Shown piece by piece: positions 40,655 through 49,526 of a stretch of DNA of 64,000 nt. The notes below the pieces were generated by a model, which did no database searches, had not been told where the DNA came from, and worked only from the letters and a program-made list of their open reading frames with translations. The DNA comes from Tenuifilum sp. 4138str (GTDB lineage Bacteria; Bacteroidota; Bacteroidia; Bacteroidales; Tenuifilaceae). The translations under genes were made by a program, and so were the position numbers. Position 1 is the first letter of the stretch. The number at the start of each line of letters is the position of its first letter. Location of the stretch: the NCBI RefSeq assembly GCF_041102575.1, contig NZ_JBGCUE010000003.1:62001-126000 (forward strand), given 5' to 3'.

Positions 40655-41555
40655 AGTTTGTAACTAAAACTTCTCTAAATGATTTTATGCTATTGTCGTG
40701 GTAACTGATGTAATTACTCTTTATCGGAATGATATTGTAATTCGATGACCACTTGTTAAAAATTTTATTTTCTTTGTCTTTATAATGTGTAACGTTTGAT
40801 ACCGCAAACCTTATTTTATTTTTATTTAGCAAATCCAAAGTTTTTATTAATTCAAGTTCCTTTTTCTCATCCCAAAGTTTATTGTATTCACTAAATGTTA
40901 TCAAATAAGGAGGGTCAAAATAAATAAAGTCGTCTTGTTGCGGTTTTACGCTTTTTAAAAAATCAGTGTAGTCTTTATTGTACCACTTTATTTTTTCAGT
41001 TTTTACTTTATCAAAGTAGTTTTCAAGTGCAGTTACTACATTTTTATTAAAATCAACATTCCCGACAGGTAAATTATATTTGCCTGAACCATTAAAACGA
41101 ATCATCCTATTGAAGCCATATATCAACAATACATAAAATTTGTATAAGTCTATTTCCTTTTCGTTGTTAAAGTCTGTTTTCAATTTCTCAAAACTATTTT
41201 TATTGAATTTTGCGAAATAAGTTTTTTTATATTTAATTTTTAATTCAGTCGGAATAATGTCTTCTTTGTATGAACGTGAAAGATTATATTCAAAAATAAT
41301 TTTTTCAATTTCGTTAAAGAACTTTTGTGGAGATTTTGAATGTTTGATTAAAAAATTATGTAAGTTAAATACATATTTGTCAATGTCATTTAGCAAATAT
41401 TTATTTGCATTTACATTTAGGAAAACTGAACCCCCGCCAGCAAATGGTTCGATGAACCTATTTATTTCATTAGGGAAATTCGGTAATATTTCTTTTAATA
41501 ATTTGTATTTATCGCCCACATAAAATAATGGCGAACGTATTATTTTAGTTCCCAT
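40647..41555 (-). CDS. DNA N6-adenine methyltransferase (Dam/D12 class), type IIS system
   Basis: The 302 residues have motif I as EPFAGGGSVFLNVNANKYLL near residue 37, motif IV DPPYLITFSEYN near 218 and the order expected for alpha-class D12 enzymes. It should methylate one strand of the asymmetric site cut by the adjacent endonuclease. It overlaps the HTH-methyltransferase gene by 11 bases and the endonuclease by 8, so the three are co-translated in the order M-M-R. Confidence 0.88.
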   Translation of the reverse strand: MGTKIIRSPLFYVGDKYKLLKEILPNFPNEINRFIEPFAGGGSVFLNVNANKYLLNDIDKYVFNLHNFLIKHSKSPQKFFNEIEKIIFEYNLSRSYKEDIIPTELKIKYKKTYFAKFNKNSFEKLKTDFNNEKEIDLYKFYVLLIYGFNRMIRFNGSGKYNLPVGNVDFNKNVVTALENYFDKVKTEKIKWYNKDYTDFLKSVKPQQDDFIYFDPPYLITFSEYNKLWDEKKELELIKTLDLLNKNKIRFAVSNVTHYKDKENKIFNKWSSNYNIIPIKSNYISYHDNSIKSFREVLVTNYE

Positions 41556-42876
41556 TTACTTTAGTGATAAATAATAATTCTTTATGATTATCAAATTCCG
41601 TCTTTCCTGTATTAAAAAATCTATGAGAACATTCAAAAACTTTAGTTTTTCCTTTCTTTTTTAAGATATCTTCAATGGTTTCAAGACGGATTTTATTTTC
41701 CGATGAATTACTTTTTGAATTATATGTGTTGTTGTAAGAAACAGCAATATATTTTACGTCAAGATTTTCAATTAAATCTCTGAAAGCTGCTTTAGCATTT
41801 ACGGTGCAATATACACTCATATTTTCTGGCTCAGGTTTTAAAGCAACACCGAATAATGGCGGTTTGTCCCATTTAACTAAGTTTTCGTAAACGTGGTAGA
41901 AACGACTGTATTGACGTGAATTATAGGGAGGGTCAATATATGCAATGTCAGCTGAAATTTTTCGGGCTAATAGATTTGCATTTTCTTGGTATATTTCAAC
42001 ATTTTTAATATCAACAGGTTTAATCAATCTCAGATTTAATTTTTTATATTTTATTGGCTTCTTAATGTAGGCATCAAAATGTCCAACAGTATTTGCTATT
42101 TTGTCAATGTTATAAATTAGTGATGTAAGTATAACAGAATACTCCTTGTCTGTCAAACTATTCTTTCTGCTTTCTATATCTTCACGAATGTAACCAATTA
42201 GCTTAGCGTTTAAGTGGTCAAAAAATTTATCTCCATAGTTTTCCGAGAAATAATTTTCTTCCAAATCATTTGGATTTATGCTATTATAATATTCTAATAT
42301 ATCTTCAACTTTTTCTCTATCCCAATAATCGGGTTTAAAAAAAGCTTTATAAATGATGTTATTTGCGTGAAGTATATCGTTAATGATAATATAGGGAAAG
42401 TGTTCCGATGCAGCTTTTGCAACACTTGCAGTTCCTGCAAAAATATCAATTAAGGATTCTGCATCTTTTGTTTCTTTAAGTATGGTTTCAATTATCCAAT
42501 TTGTAAGTTTAGCTTTACTACCAATATATCTTCTGCTTTCAAGGTTAATGTAATTTTCTGCTTTTAATTCAGGGAATAGTGAAATTGGCTTTCCATATAC
42601 AATCTTTTCTTCAGCAACTTGTAGTGCTTCTAAACCAAAGTCCTCATACTTTATTTCTGATACAACCTTGTCACTTAACCAATGAACTAAAATTTTATGC
42701 GTGTCACAGTTATATAATTCGGCAAGTTGTAATAGTTGTTTTTTTGTCGGAAGTCTCTTGCCATTTTCAATTCTGCTTAAAACTGTTGGGTCAATTTTTG
42801 TCTTACTATGCACCTCTTGAAGTTGTAACGCAAGTGCCTCTCTAGTTTCTTTAAGATATGTTCCAATTTTGTCCAT
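41545..42876 (-). CDS. HTH-fused DNA adenine methyltransferase, type IIS system
   Basis: The 443 residues begin with an XRE-type HTH (TYLKETREALALQLQEVHS, VLSRIENGKR) and the WLSDKVV segment, about 100 residues in all. A methyltransferase follows with SLIDIFAGTASVAKAA and YIDPPYNSRQYSRFYHVYE. The fusion of a controller-like HTH to the enzyme suggests that the methyltransferase regulates its own operon. The N-terminal module is homologous to the free-standing HTH protein at 35,042-35,347. As first gene of the operon it would be made before the endonuclease, which protects the host. Confidence 0.88.
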   Translation of the reverse strand: MDKIGTYLKETREALALQLQEVHSKTKIDPTVLSRIENGKRLPTKKQLLQLAELYNCDTHKILVHWLSDKVVSEIKYEDFGLEALQVAEEKIVYGKPISLFPELKAENYINLESRRYIGSKAKLTNWIIETILKETKDAESLIDIFAGTASVAKAASEHFPYIIINDILHANNIIYKAFFKPDYWDREKVEDILEYYNSINPNDLEENYFSENYGDKFFDHLNAKLIGYIREDIESRKNSLTDKEYSVILTSLIYNIDKIANTVGHFDAYIKKPIKYKKLNLRLIKPVDIKNVEIYQENANLLARKISADIAYIDPPYNSRQYSRFYHVYENLVKWDKPPLFGVALKPEPENMSVYCTVNAKAAFRDLIENLDVKYIAVSYNNTYNSKSNSSENKIRLETIEDILKKKGKTKVFECSHRFFNTGKTEFDNHKELLFITKVNGN

Positions 42877-43185
42877 ACTTTTAACTTGTCAACTTTTGGC
42901 AAAAATAAAAAAAATACCAAATAATAAACAAGTGCGATGGAAAAAATGGTTCTTTTAGTTTTGCGAAGAGGCGCTTTTTTTGTTGGACAAAACTAAATGT
43001 GCCGTTTGTGAGGCAGGCAAAAAGAAATTTTAAAAAATGCGAAGGGTAGGCTTTTTCCTTCTTTTCTGCCACCTGCCCCATTTGCAGAACACGGTCAGAT
43101 TGTAAGTACGTACGCTTAGTCGATATGGTCTGTATGTTGAGTCTATTTTCTGTCATTGTCTTGTTGTGTAGTCTGTCTTTTTAGC

Positions 43186-43197
43186 ATTGGTGGTAAC
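43186..43197 (-). other. half-border next to the recombinase, possible attI-like junction
   Basis: ATTGGTGGTAAC on the plus strand reads GTTACCACCAAT on the minus strand. Its first ten bases are the inverse of the right border of E5. No palindrome is attached to it. It ends 23 bases from the stop codon of the recombinase, where an integron would have its attI site. The preceding stretch 42,877-43,185 contains no gene; it holds only weak similarity to repeat A. Confidence 0.65.
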
Positions 43198-43220
43198 TAG
43201 TAAATATCTATATAAACTTG

Positions 43221-44984
43221 TCACTTTTCAGTTTTTTTAGAAGTATTTGTCGTAGTATTAAAGCTTGCTGCCAGTCGGTCGAGTGGGCTTTGTATCCGGT
43301 CAACTCCCTTTTGGGTAAGGTGGGTGTAGATGGTGGTGGTCTTGATGCTACTGTGTCCGAGCAACGCTTGAATGAATCTGAGGTCGGTTCCGGCTTCAAG
43401 CAGATGGGTTGCAAAGCTGTGACGTAAAGTGTGTGGTGTGGCTCTTTTCTCCAATCCTGCCGCTTCCACTGCGCGCCTCATGATTTGTCGTACACTGCTT
43501 GCGCTGTATGGTTCGCCCTTGTATTGCCCCTCAAAGACATATTTGTGGCTGTTGGTAAGGTTGCGGTATGCCTTCAACCCTGCAACAATAGTATAGGGTA
43601 GCATCACATAGCGGTCTTTTTTCCCTTTCCCACATTTGATATGGATTTTGTGCTCTTCGAAAAGGATATCATCCCAGCACAGGGTAACCAGCTCGCTAAC
43701 CCTTAAACCTGCCCCATATGCAAGCATGATAAGCATCTTGTGTTTGGGATTCTTTATCTGAGCAAAAATTCTAATACATTCAGCTTCGTTAAGTACAGGG
43801 GGGAGTTTATGCTCTTTTTGGGGGCGTGGTAGGGTAATTTCATAATCCCTGTGTAATACATTTCGATAATAAAACTGCATAGCGTTTACAAGCATATTGC
43901 CAGTCGAAGGAGATAACCCATGTTTCATCATGTTGCCGAGTTGCCTCACTATTTCTTTCTGGTCAATTTCGGCAGGGTTTCGGAAATCGTTTGTACGCAA
44001 AAAGGTAATCAGTGCATTGCCATAATTTTTTATGGTGTTGTAGCTCATATTTTTAGCCAGCATGGTATCGGTCATGGCATTCAGATAAATTAGCCCCTGG
44101 GGCGGTGTAATCCTTTGCAGGTTCGCAAGAGTAGTTTCCAGCTTCACCTGTTTCAGGTTGGGAGCATACCGTTTGTGGAGGTAATTTTCGGGCAAACGGT
44201 TTGTTAAGCTAAGGCCGCTGTTTTTGGCAAGCGCAACCAGGTTTTCCATCATTGCCGGAGTGGCTGGCAGCAGGTAGCATTGGTTGGCTTTGCTGTAACG
44301 GCTGCCGGCAAATCGCTTAACCTGTTGCACAATGGCCGATATGGCGGGAAGTTTCACCATCATCATCTTCCTTTCAGCCGCATAGGGCTCTACCACAATT
44401 TTACCATTTTGTCCTTCTGGCGTATGGTTTATATAGTAATCGGCCGGTAATAATCCTGGTTGACCCAGAATGGCTTCAACCTTGGTTTTCACAGACACAT
44501 GCCTCAGTACCATCCAGGCTTTGTGGCTCTTGTTCCAGTAAACGCCTTTCGTTTCTTTAAGCGCTTTGACAATGGTTGGGGTGTATGGGAGTTTAACAGC
44601 CCAGTATTTCCCGATAATTCGCAAAAACTCGGCACAGGCTCCGGTAGGTTCATCCTTTTTGGTCGGATTATGTTCCGCAGCAACCTGCAGCGGAAGGGCG
44701 TTGTCGCTCCGGGCGGCAGCTATGGGCGCATTGTCGTGGCTCTTTTGTAAACCAGGCGCCTGTGGCGGAACCTTTTCTTCCGGGTCGTTTATAATTTCAA
44801 TCTCAGGAAAAGCTTGTTCTATTTTCCGAAAGTTTTCCTTGCTGTAATCAACATACCAGCATCGATATGTCCGGCTCCATATGGCACCAATACTCCTGGC
44901 TCTTTGGTTTAATTGCTCATCATATTTAAAAAACAGCCCGATTCGGGGAGCGCTACGATGCTGTATTTTCTGCAAAAAAACCAT
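43221..44984 (-). CDS. tyrosine recombinase with triplicated N-terminal arm domain
   Basis: The 587 residues end in a complete catalytic domain: Arg428 (GAGLRVSEL), Lys453 (GKGKKDR), His518 and Arg521 (HTLRHSFATH), His544 (LLGHSS) and nucleophile Tyr553. After Tyr comes RIQSPLDRL, a tail like that of integron integrases and many Bacteroidota recombinases. The IntI-specific insertion before HTLRH is missing. Residues 17-61, 129-178 and 209-258 are three related arm-like repeats (compare VKLPYTPTIVKAL with VKLPAISAIVQQV). Residues 300-390 form the SAM-like core-binding domain. Its 3' end faces the cassette series. Length is well above the usual 300-400 residues. Confidence 0.9.
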   Translation of the reverse strand: MVFLQKIQHRSAPRIGLFFKYDEQLNQRARSIGAIWSRTYRCWYVDYSKENFRKIEQAFPEIEIINDPEEKVPPQAPGLQKSHDNAPIAAARSDNALPLQVAAEHNPTKKDEPTGACAEFLRIIGKYWAVKLPYTPTIVKALKETKGVYWNKSHKAWMVLRHVSVKTKVEAILGQPGLLPADYYINHTPEGQNGKIVVEPYAAERKMMMVKLPAISAIVQQVKRFAGSRYSKANQCYLLPATPAMMENLVALAKNSGLSLTNRLPENYLHKRYAPNLKQVKLETTLANLQRITPPQGLIYLNAMTDTMLAKNMSYNTIKNYGNALITFLRTNDFRNPAEIDQKEIVRQLGNMMKHGLSPSTGNMLVNAMQFYYRNVLHRDYEITLPRPQKEHKLPPVLNEAECIRIFAQIKNPKHKMLIMLAYGAGLRVSELVTLCWDDILFEEHKIHIKCGKGKKDRYVMLPYTIVAGLKAYRNLTNSHKYVFEGQYKGEPYSASSVRQIMRRAVEAAGLEKRATPHTLRHSFATHLLEAGTDLRFIQALLGHSSIKTTTIYTHLTQKGVDRIQSPLDRLAASFNTTTNTSKKTEK

Positions 44985-45314
44985 TACATGAACATGTTTA
45001 AGCTAAATTAATAATAAGAATTTTTCACTACAAAATATTTTATATATTTTTTTAACCCAGGAGGGTATATCAATATGCAAAAATGCTCCAAATATAATCG
45101 CTCAATATAATATACTACCAATAATAAAACAGAAGTTAATCCACATATAAATCTTTAGTGCAATTCTATTGTCGATCTTATCATTCATAATGCAAGTATC
45201 ACTTTTTTTTAATAGCCCATAGCTCACCTATTTGTATACCTTTGGTTTATTAATGGCACCATTTTTTGGATGTATTGTATACGAAAGTTGCATAATATCA
45301 AAAGTAGTATTATA

Positions 45315-45965
45315 TTATAAATCATCGAAGGGCGATTTTATTTTTTGGATGCTTTGGGTCGATACTTGCGTGTAAATTTCCTTGGTTTTGGGACTCTTGT
45401 GCCCCAAAAGTTCCTGTATGTACGGCAGATCGGTGCCGCTCTCGAGTAGGTGCGCTGCGTAGCTGAGCCGCAACCAGTGCAACGTTAAGGGGTTGCGAAC
45501 GCCTGCTTTCTGCGTAGCGTACTTAGCACCTTTTGTAGGCTTCCTGCTGTGTACTGCTCTCAGGCTTCCTGACCCTCAAATAGCCATACCATGGGCTTAT
45601 ATATCTTGTAGTAATCGCGCAGCATCTCAATGGTTTTTGCCGATAACGGTACAACCCTGTCCTTGTTTCCCTTCGCTTGTTTTACTATAAGCAGGTTGCG
45701 ACCACTGTCTATACTTGTGGGTTTTAAATCGATTAGCTCGCTGCGCCTTAATCCGCATGTGTAAATTAGGCTGAGCATTGTGCGGTGCTTAATGTTTTGT
45801 GGCGCAGTTATTATTCGCTTTACCTCTTCCTTGCTCAAAACATTAGGGAGCTTATGCTCCGTGCGTGGCCTATCAAAATTCTCTTCATCCTGTACGCTTT
45901 TTAAAACTTCTCTGAAATATGGCTTTACCGCATATCCTTCTGCGGCCAGACTATCCCCATTTTGG
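45315..45965 (-). pseudogene. decayed tyrosine recombinase
   Basis: Translation gives pieces of a second recombinase in order: RTEHKLPNVLSKEEVKRI, TCGLRRSELIDL with the first catalytic Arg, GNKDRVVPL, WLFEGQEA and then an in-frame TGA. After a frameshift come LLESGTDLPYIQELLGHKSP, EIYTQVSTQSIQKIKSPFDD and a stop at 45,315. The HxLRH motif is damaged (LHWLRLSYAA). The N-terminal half is missing. The region 44,985-45,314 before it and 45,966-46,049 after it shows no gene. It marks the boundary of the mobile region. Confidence 0.88.
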
Positions 45966-46049
45966 CCGGTTGTTTTGTCGGTAATAGCGTGTGTTAATGG
46001 TTACGTAAATGAATTTGAAACAACATTTTCACTTTTAGCTATCAGATCA

Positions 46050-46063
46050 CTAAATCGATTTAG
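46050..46063. promoter_or_regulatory. candidate LacI-family operator
   Basis: CTAAATCGATTTAG is a perfect 14-bp palindrome with the central CG typical of LacI-family operators. It lies 37 bases upstream of the lacI-type gene and 9 bases before a -7-like box (TACCTTTA, 46,073-46,080), so bound repressor would block the promoter. The identical 14-mer occurs once more, at 50,379-50,392. Confidence 0.7.
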
Positions 46064-46072
46064 ATTTTTTTA

Positions 46073-46080
46073 TACCTTTA
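46073..46080 (+). promoter_or_regulatory. -7-like promoter box before the sugar gene cluster
   Basis: TACCTTTA agrees with the Bacteroidota -7 consensus TAnnTTTG at seven of eight positions and lies 20 bases before the ATG at 46,100. The -33 element is not clear. Confidence 0.4.
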
Positions 46081-46099
46081 CCGTACCTAATAGTAATGT

Positions 46100-47125
46100 A
46101 TGGCAAACCGCGTTACTCTCAACCATATTGCCCAGCATGTTGGGGTTTCAAAGACCTTGGTATCGCTTGTGCTGAACGGGAAAGCGCAGCAATACGGTAT
46201 TTCAAAACAAACCTGCGATAAGGTACTTGCTGCGGTTAAGGAGTTGAACTATAGGCCCAACAAAACCGCCCGTAGCCTGCGAATCGGGAAAACCGAAACC
46301 GTTGGGCTGATTGTGTCCGATATCGCCAATGCGTTTTATGCCCAAATGGCCCGCATGTTTGAGGACTTAGCTTCAGCGCAAGGGTATAGCGTTATCATTT
46401 GCAGCACCGACGAGGAGGTTGAAAAGGAGCAGAGGCTAATAACCATGCTGCGTAACCGTCAGGTCGATGGACTTGTGGTGTCAACGTCGCAGCGTGAGCC
46501 TGAATGGCTAAAGGCTGTGTACGAAAGCGGTACGCCATTGGTGCTTATCGATAGGCATTTGGGTAGTGATACGCTACCCGCCGTAGTAGCCGATAATAGG
46601 TCAGGGGGCGCCATGCTTGCCCATCACCTGGTGGAGCAAGGGTATAACCGTCCTCTGGTGTTGGGGCTCTCCACAAACCATATTTCGTCGGTGGCTGAAC
46701 GTATCGATGGGTTTATGGATGTGTTCAAGGAACATGGATTGCCTTGCGCGGTTCGCGAGGTGGGGTTCAACACCGTTCAGGCCGATGTGGATGAGCTGCT
46801 GGTAAACCTTAAGGCTCTCCCGTTTAAGCCCGATTGCCTGTTTGCGGTAAATAATAACATAGCCACCGCTGTGCTGCACTCACTGGCCGCTTCCAACGTC
46901 AAAATCCCCAGCGATATGGCAATGGTATGCTTCGACGATTTACCGTACTTCAGCTTTATCAGCCCCACAATCACTGCCATTGAGCAACCCATTGCCCAGA
47001 TGTGCAGCAGGGCATTTGAAGTGTTGAGCCAGCTAATGGATGGGGAAAGCTATTTGAGCCATGAGGTGATAAGGCTTCCTGTAAAGCTTAACGTACGCCA
47101 ATCATCGCAGAATAAATCGAAATAG
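46100..47125 (+). CDS. LacI-family transcriptional regulator of the glycan cluster
   Basis: The 341 residues start with a LacI-type HTH and hinge (VTLNHIAQHVGVSKTLVSLV, LNYRPNKTARSLR). A periplasmic-binding-protein-like effector domain follows (TVGLIVSDIANAFYAQMA, and DGLVVSTSQ). It begins a plus-strand run of six genes and most likely senses a sugar released by the enzymes encoded downstream, possibly mannose, GlcNAc or a disaccharide. The palindrome at 46,050 is the probable operator, giving autoregulation; a second copy lies inside the GH2 gene. Confidence 0.92.
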   Translation: MANRVTLNHIAQHVGVSKTLVSLVLNGKAQQYGISKQTCDKVLAAVKELNYRPNKTARSLRIGKTETVGLIVSDIANAFYAQMARMFEDLASAQGYSVIICSTDEEVEKEQRLITMLRNRQVDGLVVSTSQREPEWLKAVYESGTPLVLIDRHLGSDTLPAVVADNRSGGAMLAHHLVEQGYNRPLVLGLSTNHISSVAERIDGFMDVFKEHGLPCAVREVGFNTVQADVDELLVNLKALPFKPDCLFAVNNNIATAVLHSLAASNVKIPSDMAMVCFDDLPYFSFISPTITAIEQPIAQMCSRAFEVLSQLMDGESYLSHEVIRLPVKLNVRQSSQNKSK

Positions 47126-47149
47126 AATATCAAACTAAAATCACACCGT

Positions 47150-48295
47150 ATGAACCGTAAAACATTTGCCATTTTGCTTGCCTTCCTGTGTATGGGGTTT
47201 GGCGATGCAGTAGGTCCGTTTGTGGGATTAGCTAAGGAGCAGTTTACCCTATCGAACTTTGAGGCGCAGCTTATTGCCTTTATGGGATTTATCATGTTTG
47301 GGCTTTTATCGGTACCCATGGGTTTGGTTCAGGACCGTACCGGTAAAAAGTTTGTCCTGATGCTGGGATTATCCATTGCGCTGGTTGGTCTTGTCCTTCC
47401 GCTTTTTGGGCTAAGCAGCTATGCGCTATTCCTGCTAACCATTCTGCTGCTTGGAGCGGGTGCCGCAATACTGCAGGTGGCTGGTAATCCTATTATGCGC
47501 GATGTGTCCGAACCCGGAAAATACTCACGAAATCTGAGTTTCGGACAATTCATTAAGGCAATCGGATCGCTTTCCGGTTCGCTCATCCCCTTTGCAGCCG
47601 CCAAGTGGCTGGGTATGGATTGGAAGGTACTTTTCCCAATTTATGCAGCGGCGCTTTTAGTCACCCTTATTATTATAGCGTTTACCAGTATTCAGGAGGT
47701 TAAGGCCGATAAGGAGTCAGCTACTCTTGGTAGCTGCTTTAGCTTGCTTTCAAACAGGTTTATCCTACTTATGGTGTTAGGAATTTTTGTTTACGTTGGC
47801 ATTGAGATATGCTTGAGTTCAGGAGTGCCAATCCTGCTCAGTTCGCATTACGGTATCGATTTAAAGACCTGGGGCTTGCTGGGCAATGCATTTTTCTTCA
47901 TCGCCATACTAACCGGTAGGTTTTTGGGCTCATTAATACTGTCGTGGGTGAAACCCCACAGCTTCTTTCGTATGACCGTTGCCCTGGCAGTATTGGGTCT
48001 TTTGCTGATTTTTGTTGATAATCGGGTTGTAACCCTGGTGGGTGTGTTTATCACAGGTCTTGGCTTTGCCAATATTTTCCCGCTGATATTCTCAATTACA
48101 GTCGATTCCATGCCCGAACGTACCAACGAGATATCCGGACTTATGGTAACCGCCATTGCTGGTGGCGCTTTCATTCCACCGCTTATGGGGCTGCTTGCCG
48201 ATGCAACCAGCATTAGGCTTGGGTTTATTGTTCCCTTGGCTGGTATTGCATTCATTGCGCTGCTCACCAAGGTTAAACCTAAAACCCAACTGTAA
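47150..48295 (+). CDS. MFS sugar permease (FucP-like)
   Basis: The 381 residues form about twelve membrane segments. The first half has the MFS loop GLVQDRTGKKFVL, and AGNPIMRDVS resembles the sugar-binding helices of the FucP/glucose-galactose permease family. It would carry the monosaccharide or disaccharide across the inner membrane with protons. It follows lacI by 24 bases and overlaps the kinase gene by one base (TAATG), so transporter and kinase are coupled. Confidence 0.88.
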   Translation: MNRKTFAILLAFLCMGFGDAVGPFVGLAKEQFTLSNFEAQLIAFMGFIMFGLLSVPMGLVQDRTGKKFVLMLGLSIALVGLVLPLFGLSSYALFLLTILLLGAGAAILQVAGNPIMRDVSEPGKYSRNLSFGQFIKAIGSLSGSLIPFAAAKWLGMDWKVLFPIYAAALLVTLIIIAFTSIQEVKADKESATLGSCFSLLSNRFILLMVLGIFVYVGIEICLSSGVPILLSSHYGIDLKTWGLLGNAFFFIAILTGRFLGSLILSWVKPHSFFRMTVALAVLGLLLIFVDNRVVTLVGVFITGLGFANIFPLIFSITVDSMPERTNEISGLMVTAIAGGAFIPPLMGLLADATSIRLGFIVPLAGIAFIALLTKVKPKTQL

Positions 48296-49404
48296 TGGAC
48301 TATAAAAACGACAATCGTGTAGTGCTTACCCTTGATGCCGGCGGAACAAACTTTGTGTTCAGCGCTATTAAGGGAATGGAGTGCATAGGCCAATCCATAA
48401 CGCTTCCAAGCAATGGCGATAATCTCGATAAATGCCTTTCAGGCATTATCGATGGCTTTAGTAGCTTGATAGATGGCTTAACCGAAAAGCCTGTTGCTAT
48501 CAGCTTTGCATTCCCCGGCCCGGCCGATTACCCCAATGGAATAATTGGCGATTTGGGCAATCTGCCTGCTTTCCGTGGCGGTATAGCCTTGGGACCCATG
48601 CTTGAGGATAGGTTTCACTTACCCGTTTTTATCAATAACGATGGCGATTTGTTTGCTTACGGCGAGGCTATTGCTGGATTTTTACCATACGTAAACCAAC
48701 TTCTTGCCGAGAGTGGAAGTAATAAGCGCTACCGGCATTTGCTGGGGATTACGTTAGGAACCGGATTTGGAGCAGGGCTTGTGGTCGATGGAAATCTTTT
48801 CATTGGCGACAATTCGGCTGGCGCCGAGATTTGGTTAGTTCGTAACGCTATCGATCCCGACTGCTTTGCCGAGGAGGGAGCAAGCATAAGGGCTGTTCAA
48901 CGCGTTTACCATTCGTACAGCAAGCATAGTCATGGCAAGCCGCTAACACCAAAGGATATCTACGAGGTGCTTGAGGGCAAGCAGGAGGGCGACCTTGTGG
49001 CTGCAAGGTTAGCCTTTCAAACCCTAGGCGTAGTGGTAGGCGATGCCATTGCTAACGCCGTCACCCTGACCGATTCGTTGGTGGTGATTGGTGGAGGTTT
49101 GTCTAATGCATGGAAGTATTTTGCCCCAGCCATGCTCAGCCAGCTCAACGGAACCATTTCTCGCACCGATGGAACAAAGGTGGATAGGCTTGAGGTTAAG
49201 GTGTTCAATATTGAGGACGAGGAGCAGCGAGCAAGGTTCCTGTCGGGGCAACGGCAGCAGGTAAGCGTCCCCTTTTCAAATCGTATGGTTGAGTACGACC
49301 CTTTGAAACGTATTGGTGTAGGTTTATCGCGCCTTGGCACAAGCCATGCGGTGGCTGTTGGAGCTTACGCTTATGCGCTTGGAATGATTGATAAAAAAGG
49401 TTGA
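48295..49404 (+). CDS. ROK-family sugar kinase
   Basis: The 369 residues begin with the phosphate-binding motif LTLDAGGTNFVFSAI. They have the sugar-binding INNDGDLFAYGEAI and the ROK region GITLGTGFGAGLVVDG, followed by EIWLVRN. The zinc-binding CxCGxxGC found in many ROK proteins is not apparent; an EEGASIRAV segment stands in that region. It would phosphorylate the sugar imported by the adjacent permease; mannose, GlcNAc and fructose are the common ROK substrates and the exact one is not decided by sequence. Confidence 0.86.
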   Translation: MDYKNDNRVVLTLDAGGTNFVFSAIKGMECIGQSITLPSNGDNLDKCLSGIIDGFSSLIDGLTEKPVAISFAFPGPADYPNGIIGDLGNLPAFRGGIALGPMLEDRFHLPVFINNDGDLFAYGEAIAGFLPYVNQLLAESGSNKRYRHLLGITLGTGFGAGLVVDGNLFIGDNSAGAEIWLVRNAIDPDCFAEEGASIRAVQRVYHSYSKHSHGKPLTPKDIYEVLEGKQEGDLVAARLAFQTLGVVVGDAIANAVTLTDSLVVIGGGLSNAWKYFAPAMLSQLNGTISRTDGTKVDRLEVKVFNIEDEEQRARFLSGQRQQVSVPFSNRMVEYDPLKRIGVGLSRLGTSHAVAVGAYAYALGMIDKKG

Positions 49405-49526
49405 TAATCCTTATCAGCCATAATGAAGCGTGTAATAAAGGGCAGTGGCAAAAATGGGAGTAGGGCAAAAATGATGTTTCGGCTTGCTCACATTGCAAAA
49501 GGGAAAGGTTACTGAAAACATTATAA

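Noticed and set aside
43221-44984. Calling the recombinase a genuine integron integrase IntI
   Set aside because: The SPLDRL tail and location fit, but the IntI-specific insertion before the HxLRH motif is absent and the protein has an extra triplicated N-terminal region. It is kept as an integron-like recombinase only.
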